A stretch of DNA of 10,330 nt from Spirochaetales bacterium (lineage in GTDB: Bacteria; Spirochaetota; Spirochaetia; ARS1246). The first letter of the stretch is position 1. Each line of letters opens with the position of its first letter. The DNA is taken from assembly GCA_018644745.1 (NCBI GenBank), contig JABGPX010000228.1, forward strand, positions 1 to 10,330. The letters run 5' to 3'. Positions 1 through 5,516 of this stretch are shown piece after piece. Made by a program: the position numbers and the translations under genes. The notes below the pieces were generated by a model, which was given only the letters and a program-made list of their open reading frames with translations, made no database searches and was not told the origin of the DNA.

Positions 1-58
1 GCACCTCCTCGGAGAGAGGAAAAGATCTGGTTTTTGTTTGCTATTGATCTTTACGGAT

Positions 59-1156
59 TTAAGTGGTCAATGGCAAGTATTTTATGTCCAAGTCCGAGGT
101 GTGTCGATTGGGGTCGATCTTTTCCAGAACTTCCTCCAGGAGGGGGATTTCGAGTCGTATGCATCGATCCAGGCGGTGACGCGCTCTGTTCAGCAGGGCT
201 CTATCGGGCCTCATACCGTATTTCAGCAACATCATGCGCACAATGCGTGCATCTTCGAGAATGATCTGATAGCGGGGAGAAATGGGTTGTTCACTATCGA
301 CGAATCGATGTTGCTCCATGTATTCGAGCCGCGCCAGCATGCATTGCTTGTGCTCCCAAAACCAGTGGAAGGGGCGGGGGTCGAAGCGGCACTCGCCGCG
401 TCCGAGCAGGTCGAGGTATCTTCCGAGGCAACGGTAAGTCTCCAGGCCGTAGGTCAGTGGCACTCGTTCCCGGTAGCTGCCCACTTCTTCGGGACTGTTG
501 ATCATCCTGAGGCGCTCGGATGAATTGCGGGAAGTGAGGAAATCTCGGAGTTGTTCGGAGACCAGAGTTCGGTCGAAATGGCAGGTTTCTTCTTCCAGGT
601 AGCGGGCCAGCCAGAGTTTGCGGAATCTGAAATGCTGCTCTTCGGGAGGAAGCTGATCCACTGCTGCGAGAGCCTGCGCCATCGCGGAGAAACCGACGCA
701 TGAGGTGGTGTACTGGCCTCTGCTGTTGTAGCCAACTATCTGCAGTTCCTCTGTGCTGTTATCGTAGCCCGAGATCAGGGTGTCGTGTACGAAGTGATGT
801 TTTTTGTATGCTCCTCTATCGGGAATGAAGAATTCGTCGGCGAAGAGTTGGACATAATAATCTCGATCGATGCAGCCAACGATGAAACGGATCAGATCTT
901 CTGGTGTATCACTCACCAGCTTTCTGTCCAACCACTGAACATCGAGAAGGGGACAGATGAGGAAAGGGTAGGCAGTGTGGAAGTAGATACTGAAGAAATC
1001 GTGATGCGGAAAGTCGGCGTGGCAGAAGAGTTGGGTAAAATGGTTGTGGAGCCAGGGAGTGTGCTCTTTGCGAGTTCCGAGAATGGAGAGCGGATAGGCG
1101 AAATGGAGGCCGCCTTTGATGGGGGGATGCAGGTCGAGGGGTAGGAGTTTGGTCAT
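59..1156 (-). CDS. BtrH-like protein (butirosin biosynthesis protein H, N-terminal domain-like)
   Basis: A 365-residue soluble protein with no signal peptide or membrane segment. Residues about 10-165 resemble the BtrH_N type of papain-like fold. Visible marks are an N-terminal HFAYPLSILG stretch (18-27), a strand containing YYVQLFADEFFIP (100-112), and HHFVHDTLISGYD (120-132) followed by QIVGYN (139-144). The last two match the His-strand-turn pattern of this fold. The remainder (170-350) is helical and charged. BtrH in butirosin synthesis transfers an acyl side chain from the carrier protein BtrI to an aminoglycoside. The acyl carrier protein gene lies immediately upstream here, so a similar carrier-to-acceptor transfer is inferred. 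A cysteine at the usual N-terminal catalytic place is not obvious; the first Cys is C45. The only in-frame ATG is at 1156 and it lacks a clear Shine-Dalgarno sequence. It is the last complete gene of the run, 91 bp after the ACP. Family assignment is from memory of motif layout and is moderately secure. Confidence 0.65.
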   Translation of the reverse strand: MTKLLPLDLHPPIKGGLHFAYPLSILGTRKEHTPWLHNHFTQLFCHADFPHHDFFSIYFHTAYPFLICPLLDVQWLDRKLVSDTPEDLIRFIVGCIDRDYYVQLFADEFFIPDRGAYKKHHFVHDTLISGYDNSTEELQIVGYNSRGQYTTSCVGFSAMAQALAAVDQLPPEEQHFRFRKLWLARYLEEETCHFDRTLVSEQLRDFLTSRNSSERLRMINSPEEVGSYRERVPLTYGLETYRCLGRYLDLLGRGECRFDPRPFHWFWEHKQCMLARLEYMEQHRFVDSEQPISPRYQIILEDARIVRMMLLKYGMRPDRALLNRARHRLDRCIRLEIPLLEEVLEKIDPNRHTSDLDIKYLPLTT

Positions 1157-1226
1157 GATTTGGAGGGTCGAAGGGATTTTTTGCCAGGAAACGGATTTTC
1201 ATAGATTTCGCAGAGATCGAGATTAT

Positions 1227-1261
1227 TTCACCTTTCAGGCTGAAGGTTTATGGAAGGTGAA
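1227..1261. repeat. Inverted repeat at the 3' end of the ACP gene
   Basis: Two 10-base arms, 1227-1236 (ttcacctttc) and 1252-1261 (ggaaggtgaa), can pair over nine of ten positions around a 15-base loop. The structure covers the ACP stop codon and the start of the 91-bp gap before the BtrH-like gene. No T-run follows on the minus strand, so it is not a typical terminator. A role in RNA processing or in tuning expression between the two genes is possible but speculative. Confidence 0.35.
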
Positions 1262-1556
1262 TACCATTAGCCGCTTCAGTTGATTGGTGATCTTTAGTAG
1301 CGATCTTTTCCCGTACGTAAGCTGCTATTGAATCGACCGAATTGAACAGTTCCACGCGCAAATCGTCGTCGTCTATTTCAAAACCAAACTCCTCTTCGAG
1401 TGCCGCGATAATTTCGAGAAGGACGATGGAATCGGCGGCCAGACCGTCGCCGAAGAGAGTCTCATCGTCGGGGATCTCATCGGGAGCTACCTCTAATTCG
1501 AGGATGCGGACGATGAGTTGTTTGATCTGGTAATTCAGGCTTGTTGGCGCAGACAT
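1248..1556 (-). CDS. Free-standing acyl carrier protein
   Basis: A 102-residue acidic four-helix carrier protein. The phosphopantetheine site is Ser43 in the motif GLAADSIVLLEI (38-49), matching the DSxxLLE pattern of ACP and PCP domains. The following acidic helix (AALEEEFGFEIDDDDL) is the usual recognition helix. The length is slightly above the usual 75-90, owing to a polar C-terminal tail (about 88-102). The start is well supported by a GAGGAG Shine-Dalgarno sequence at 1565-1570, eight bases upstream. The gene overlaps the 3' end of the S8 protease gene by 22 bp, so the two are probably translationally coupled. No adenylation, ligase, ketosynthase or phosphopantetheinyl transferase gene is in the window, so the loaded group and the loading enzyme are unknown. 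The BtrH-like neighbour suggests that the ACP presents an amino-acyl or acyl group for transfer to a peptide or small acceptor. Confidence 0.92.
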   Translation of the reverse strand: MSAPTSLNYQIKQLIVRILELEVAPDEIPDDETLFGDGLAADSIVLLEIIAALEEEFGFEIDDDDLRVELFNSVDSIAAYVREKIATKDHQSTEAANGIHLP

Positions 1557-3469
1557 GTATCTCGCTCCTCGGAAAAGTAGTCGATCACTGTGTCCATCAT
1601 CCGCTGCTGTCCTTCTTCTGAGAGGATCGATATGGCAGGTAGGTCGAAGCGATCCACCAGGTGGCGCAATTTGCCATCGATTTTCTCAGGTGTCATTGGG
1701 CGTGGCTTGATGAAGGTGCGGCCATATGCTGCGCGAATGTGCTTTTCTTTGTCGCTCATGGCCAGTAGAATTGTCGGGGCTTTGGTCAGCGCTCGGATTC
1801 CATCTAAGGTGTCCTGGATATAAGCGTCGGCGTCGATGCTGTTGACCACTAGGATGCAGGCGTCCGGCTTGGTGCCCAGGAGAAAAGAGATAGAGGATAG
1901 GGAGTGTGTGCTGTGCTCGTGCACGTCGTAAGGGATGGTTCCCGACTGAGCACCGACCAGGATGATATCGGGATGCGCCTGGTGACAGATTTCGCGCATC
2001 TTGAAGTCCAGATAGGGGACATACCATTGCACAGGTAGGTTTAGTGGAGTGGCGTACCCTATGGGGAAGGAGAAGTCCATGCCAAAAAGGGCGGAATGAT
2101 GCTCGGTGCCGATTTGACCGACTCTGTATCCCAGGCGAATGAGATGGCGACGCAGCGCCAGTTGCAGGGTGAACTTCCCCTGCTGTGCGCTGGTGCCGAA
2201 AATGCCTAATACCGGTACATCAACAGGGCCATGGGATGAGTCGGCCTGGATTGAGTACTGCGCTTCTTCAAGCGAAATGGTAGGGAAAGTGATGTGCAGT
2301 CCCTTTTCCTCTGCCTGAGCATACAGATCGCCATAGGTATCTTTTGGAACAGTGAGAAAACTGAAGATGTGACAGTTGCGATCCAGAGCGGTCTGAATCG
2401 ATTGTCGCAGGAGATCCTTCTTGCCGATTCGGCTCAGCTGATCGACGTAGCCCAGGATCAGAGTATCCACTTCATCCAGAGCTGCATGCAGGCGGGGCTG
2501 GATACGCACTCCGATCGGTTGAATGCCGAGTGCTTCGCCTGCGTCTTTCCCCACCAGCCCTTTACCCGGAGGATCGGCTATGCCGGTTATGTGGAAATCG
2601 AGCAGGTCGATGCTGCGCACCAAAGCGTGCATTTCCTTGTTAAAAGGGTAGAGGGCAGCTTTTTGGATCCAATGGAAATCGGAGGGTGAGGATGTGGTGG
2701 GTTCCGAAGATGGACAGAATGCGGTTGTCGGCGGTTGATCCGAATCACGGAGAAGTTCGGGTTCGCCCTTGAGGGCATTGGCCTGGAGAATTTCATGTAC
2801 CTGTTCCAGGGAGGCGCCAGGATATGCCTGGCGAATGAGGGCGACTATGCCGGTTATGTGCGGTGCCGCAAAGCTGGTACCCGAGACCATGATGTAGCGA
2901 GGCTCAGTCCAGCAAACGCGTTGCATGTCGCCTCGGGCCACACATTCGATTTTTTCGCCTGATCGATAATAGTAGCCGTAACGACCACGCACCTTACCGC
3001 CGGTGACGCCGATGACGTCGGAGAATATGGCCGGGTAGCTTTCTCTACCATCGTTATGTTCGGCAGAGACTAGGATAACGCCGGCCTCGTGGGCCTGGCG
3101 GCAGATGTTGGCGAGTTCGTCGCGGAAGGTGACATCAGTGGTGCCCAGGCTAAGATTGACGATATCCATCCTGTGTTCGATGGACCAGCGGATGGCAGCG
3201 ATGAGGGAATGGCCGTCGGCGGCCAGGGATTCGTCGAAGATGCGGATATCGTATAATGCAGCTATCGGCGCGATTTTTTGGATGATGCCGGCACAGGCGG
3301 TGCCGTGGCCTACTGGATTCCTTAAGTTGGATTCGCTTCGGGAGAGTCCCAGTTCGTGGGAAATATCCACCCTTTTTCTAATAGTACCAAGCCCTTCGTG
3401 TTCTGGATCTAATCCAGAATCAATAATGGCGATTTTGATGTTTTGACGAGTACCACTCACGACTTTCAT
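1535..3469 (-). CDS. Subtilisin-like S8 serine protease fused to a DUF1611/DgcN-type P-loop region
   Basis: A 644-residue two-part protein. Residues 1-235 are a peptidase S8 domain with the full triad: Asp17 in AIIDSG, His55 in GHGT, and Ser199 in VSGTSFAAPH. Asn139 in SAEHND is the likely oxyanion residue. There is no signal peptide or propeptide; the catalytic domain starts almost at residue 1, so the enzyme should be cytosolic, as in cyanobactin-type maturation proteases. After a Ser/Pro/Thr-rich linker (about 245-264), residues 290-640 resemble DUF1611 proteins. This part has a Rossmann-like section with GIADPPGKGLVGKDAGE and VDTLILGY, then a P-loop-like GTSAQQGKFT (425-434) and later DIILVGAQSG and ACILVVNSID strands. 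Known DUF1611 members include the DgcN D-glutamate N-acetyltransferase type. A role in cutting and modifying a peptide is inferred. The start at 3469 lies in an 11-bp tandem duplication and has no clear Shine-Dalgarno sequence. The 3' end overlaps the ACP gene. Confidence 0.88.
   Translation of the reverse strand: MKVVSGTRQNIKIAIIDSGLDPEHEGLGTIRKRVDISHELGLSRSESNLRNPVGHGTACAGIIQKIAPIAALYDIRIFDESLAADGHSLIAAIRWSIEHRMDIVNLSLGTTDVTFRDELANICRQAHEAGVILVSAEHNDGRESYPAIFSDVIGVTGGKVRGRYGYYYRSGEKIECVARGDMQRVCWTEPRYIMVSGTSFAAPHITGIVALIRQAYPGASLEQVHEILQANALKGEPELLRDSDQPPTTAFCPSSEPTTSSPSDFHWIQKAALYPFNKEMHALVRSIDLLDFHITGIADPPGKGLVGKDAGEALGIQPIGVRIQPRLHAALDEVDTLILGYVDQLSRIGKKDLLRQSIQTALDRNCHIFSFLTVPKDTYGDLYAQAEEKGLHITFPTISLEEAQYSIQADSSHGPVDVPVLGIFGTSAQQGKFTLQLALRRHLIRLGYRVGQIGTEHHSALFGMDFSFPIGYATPLNLPVQWYVPYLDFKMREICHQAHPDIILVGAQSGTIPYDVHEHSTHSLSSISFLLGTKPDACILVVNSIDADAYIQDTLDGIRALTKAPTILLAMSDKEKHIRAAYGRTFIKPRPMTPEKIDGKLRHLVDRFDLPAISILSEEGQQRMMDTVIDYFSEERDTCLRQQA
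1565..1570 (-). promoter_or_regulatory. Shine-Dalgarno sequence of the ACP gene
   Basis: GAGGAG on the minus strand, eight bases before ATG 1556. It lies inside the 3' coding part of the upstream protease gene and fixes the ACP start within that gene. Confidence 0.7.
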
Positions 3470-3480
3470 ATGACTTTCAT
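3459..3480. repeat. 11-bp tandem duplication at the protease start, creating a 4-codon upstream ORF
   Basis: On the minus strand the sequence reads ATGAAAGTCAT followed by ATGAAAGTCGT, two 11-mers differing at one base. The first ATG (3480-3478) opens a reading frame of only four codons (M-K-V-I). Its TGA stop (3468-3466) overlaps the ATG of the protease gene (3469-3467). Because 11 is not a multiple of three, the duplication does not extend the protein. It may give stop-start coupling or simply be a replication slip. Confidence 0.6.
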
Positions 3481-3532
3481 TTATTTTTTGGTTTGAGACT
3501 TGCTGCTTTGCCCGGATTGATTCCGCCTTTTA

Positions 3533-4222
3533 TCATGCACATCTGCAGTCGATTTTGATGATTTCTTTTTGTATCCTATCAATTTGAACATGCAATCTAT
3601 CGTCCCCTGATTTCCAGTTATATTCAAATACACTATGAGCGCCAATATCTAATTTGTCATAGCCATAGCTCCGGCGACATTGTAATGTCCTAATGAAATC
3701 ATATTTGCTAAAGAACGATTGGACAGCAGGATCACGAACAATGACTGGAAGATAGTTTTCCATTTCCAACGAAGTCTTTGGTACTAACCGGAATCCCATA
3801 CGTTTATATACCGGAATTGCTTTGCGATTTAAAACCCAAGTTGTGGCATCGATTCGATTATAATTTCCATGGCAAATATTTCTCAAATAGGGGATACAGA
3901 GGGATCTCCAAAAAATCCCTTTACGCTGGAAATCGGGATGCGTTTCTGCGTTATGAAATACGACAGTTTTTTCATCGTGAGGATGCTTGTCTATTTTAAA
4001 CATGCAAATAATGCGTTCTTTTCGTTTCAGTAAAAAGGTACCTAAACGCTCGGGTTTTCTTTCATCTTCTATTAATTCATCTGGAGTTACTAAGGGTATG
4101 TGTTTAGGGCGGCGCTGATAGGCCATGGAAGTGAGTGTCCAGTGATTCAGTCGAAGGAAGTTCAAAAACTCAGATAAAATTTGGGCGTCTTTCGGTTGAA
4201 ATCTACTTCTTTGATATTTCAT
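3533..4222 (-). CDS. GNAT-family N-acetyltransferase
   Basis: A 229-residue soluble protein. The acetyl-CoA binding core is visible as a central strand VVFHNAETHPDFQRKGIFW (87-105), in which QRKGIF corresponds to the Q/R-x-x-G-x-G/A pyrophosphate loop. It is followed by DATTWVLNRKAIPVYKRMGF (125-144), the motif B region with the NxxAxxxYxxxGF pattern typical of GNATs. The C-terminal 80 residues do not match a pattern I recognise and may contact the substrate. The gene is AT-rich, unlike the protease gene that follows. It lies 46 bp after the CPBP gene and 63 bp before the protease gene. The Shine-Dalgarno sequence is weak (AGAAGAG). In this setting it could acylate a peptide, a biosynthetic intermediate, or the product as self-protection. 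The substrate cannot be read from sequence. Confidence 0.8.
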   Translation of the reverse strand: MKYQRSRFQPKDAQILSEFLNFLRLNHWTLTSMAYQRRPKHIPLVTPDELIEDERKPERLGTFLLKRKERIICMFKIDKHPHDEKTVVFHNAETHPDFQRKGIFWRSLCIPYLRNICHGNYNRIDATTWVLNRKAIPVYKRMGFRLVPKTSLEMENYLPVIVRDPAVQSFFSKYDFIRTLQCRRSYGYDKLDIGAHSVFEYNWKSGDDRLHVQIDRIQKEIIKIDCRCA

Positions 4223-4268
4223 GAAGATTCTCTTCTTTACATTTTCTGCGATACTCAGTTTGGTTGGT

Positions 4269-5009
4269 TTACTCCATCATCATTTTGTAAACTACAGACA
4301 TCATTACTCCAAGTGTTGACATTGAATTAGTAATGGCATGGTATAAAATACAGAGAGTTAGTTTCTTTGTGGATTCATATATGTATGCTATTATTAATCC
4401 CGAGATTATCGATAAGACAATTTTTTCAGGAGGGATTCCTATATTGCCATGCAGAAACAAATCGGAATAGGATTTTGAATGCGAAAGGCAGAAAAAGAGA
4501 GACGAACCGACATAAGCGAGTAATTTGCCTTTCTTTCGAAAAGCCGAATAGCAGAATCCTCGGAAGATGATTTCTTCAATTAGAGGTGCTAACAAAGATC
4601 CTAAGATAATGTGGAAAAAGAAATAATTGAAAACTCCCGGAGTTTCCCAGGTTATATTGGAATGTAGAAATTTTACAAAGAAAATCAGATTATATAATAT
4701 TCCAAATTTAACCCATTTAATCACTTCTTTTTGAGTAGGTGGTTCTTTAAGTAGCAGAGAATACAAGTCGATTTTCATCCATTTTTCAATAAGTATACAG
4801 ATGATAAATAATTCACAGAGTGTAGTTCCTATTACAACAAAAGTCCCATGAATATCGGTAAATTTAACGACTAAACCAATTCCCAATAATTGTGCGATGC
4901 CTTCTTCAAAAATAGGCGAAAAACTCATGAAAAATATCGTAAAAATAAGCCCTTTTTTGAAACTTATTTCACCATTTAGACATTCTTTTTTTGATTTCTG
5001 AAAAGACAT
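4269..5009 (-). CDS. CPBP-family intramembrane metalloprotease
   Basis: A 246-residue membrane protein with about six hydrophobic segments (near 20-50, 57-78, 100-115, 127-148, 162-178 and 195-213). All three motifs of the CPBP (CAAX protease and bacteriocin-processing, Abi) family are present: EEIIFR (Glu145, Glu146, Arg150), FFCLSH (His177) and HAITN (His224, Asn228). The catalytic set is therefore intact and enzymatic activity is likely. Members next to bacteriocin genes act in maturation or in immunity. The gene follows the small candidate peptide gene by 60 bp, which fits either role. The coding sequence is very AT-rich (23% GC in 4681-4740), the lowest in the window. An AGAGGG element lies four bases before the ATG. 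Little doubt about the family; the role is inferred. Confidence 0.88.
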   Translation of the reverse strand: MSFQKSKKECLNGEISFKKGLIFTIFFMSFSPIFEEGIAQLLGIGLVVKFTDIHGTFVVIGTTLCELFIICILIEKWMKIDLYSLLLKEPPTQKEVIKWVKFGILYNLIFFVKFLHSNITWETPGVFNYFFFHIILGSLLAPLIEEIIFRGFCYSAFRKKGKLLAYVGSSLFFCLSHSKSYSDLFLHGNIGIPPEKIVLSIISGLIIAYIYESTKKLTLCILYHAITNSMSTLGVMMSVVYKMMME

Positions 5010-5029
5010 TTGCCCTCTACATATTTCTA

Positions 5030-5048
5030 AAAAAATCTCGGGAGAAAT
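5030..5048. repeat. Left arm of a perfect 19-bp inverted repeat bracketing the small gene
   Basis: The sequence aaaaaatctcgggagaaat is the exact reverse complement of 5473-5491. This arm lies in the gap between the small gene's stop and the CPBP start. Read on the minus strand it ends in a T-run (5035-5029), so it resembles the 3' half of an intrinsic terminator whose 5' half lies more than 400 bases upstream. Each arm also has a small internal palindrome (TCTC-GG-GAGA). Confidence 0.85.
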
Positions 5049-5069
5049 GGATTTAAGAATTAACCTGCA

Positions 5070-5444
5070 TTAAAGCAAACTATCGCTATAGGCTTGATAC
5101 GTATTCGTACTGTTCATTCCACTGGGCTTCATACCTCTCGCACCTCCGCTGTCCAGGGGAGGTGCTAATATTGAGTCTCCTTTCACCCTAGCTGTTGTAA
5201 TCCTAAGGCCAGGACTATTCGATACTACGTAAACAGAATCGGCTGTTTCCCATTGAGTTATTGAAGCTGAAGGAACTGCTTCAAAGGTCATTCTTCCTCC
5301 TCTAATTTTTTGTGTGCCGATGTCTGCTCCACCGTCTGTAAAGATATCTTTTATCCAATTTACAGCGGCCTCGTACGCGTATACGGAGCAGTTCCCATTT
5401 TCACCGTATACTTTGGGCTTACGTTTAATTAATTGATTTACCAT
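5070..5444 (-). CDS. Small unrecognised protein, candidate exported peptide or precursor
   Basis: I do not recognise a family. From ATG 5444 the product is 124 residues. The start is chosen because AAAGGAGAGG (5449-5458) sits at ideal spacing. The frame is also open up to an ATG at 5516 (148 residues), which touches the exporter's stop as TAAATG, so a coupled longer form beginning MSTNNDYLQK is possible. There is no signal peptide or membrane segment. The N-terminal half of the 124-residue form is basic then mixed, with its single Cys in GENGNCSVYAYEAA. A middle section is strand-like (ADSVYVVS, LRITTARVKGD). The last 35 residues are Pro/Gly/Ser/Asn-rich (APPLDSGGARGMKPSGMN, then NTYQAYSDSLL) and look flexible, like a RiPP core or secretion tail. 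Position directly behind an ABC exporter and ahead of two protease genes makes it the best candidate substrate of the locus. That is inference from context. Confidence 0.6.
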   Translation of the reverse strand: MVNQLIKRKPKVYGENGNCSVYAYEAAVNWIKDIFTDGGADIGTQKIRGGRMTFEAVPSASITQWETADSVYVVSNSPGLRITTARVKGDSILAPPLDSGGARGMKPSGMNSTNTYQAYSDSLL

Positions 5445-5448
5445 GCTA

Positions 5449-5458
5449 CCTCTCCTTT
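5449..5458 (-). promoter_or_regulatory. Strong Shine-Dalgarno sequence inside the longer form of the small ORF
   Basis: AAAGGAGAGG on the minus strand ends four bases before the internal ATG at 5444, placing AGGAG about seven bases from the start codon. It is the best ribosome binding site in the window and argues for a 124-residue product made independently of coupling to the ABC gene. Confidence 0.75.
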
Positions 5459-5472
5459 GATGGAAAAATGGA

Positions 5473-5491
5473 ATTTCTCCCGAGATTTTTT
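5473..5491. repeat. Right arm of a perfect 19-bp inverted repeat bracketing the small gene
   Basis: The sequence atttctcccgagatttttt is the exact reverse complement of 5030-5048. It falls within codons 9-15 of the longer (5516) form of the small ORF and 14 bases upstream of the Shine-Dalgarno sequence of the shorter form. In a minus-strand transcript the two arms could pair and hold the 124-residue gene in the loop. Confidence 0.85.
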
Positions 5492-5516
5492 GTAAATAAT
5501 CATTATTAGTGCTCAT

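Noticed and set aside
1..58. Possible hairpin (cctc...gagg) after the BtrH-like stop as a terminator
   Set aside because: The stem is only about four pairs and no proper T-run can be assessed at the window edge.
38..523. Plus-strand open frame opposite the BtrH-like gene
   Set aside because: It is fully antisense to a longer recognisable gene, has no family resemblance and no ribosome binding site.
1227..1261. Hairpin after the ACP stop as an intrinsic terminator
   Set aside because: No T-run follows on the minus strand, and the BtrH-like gene follows in the same direction.
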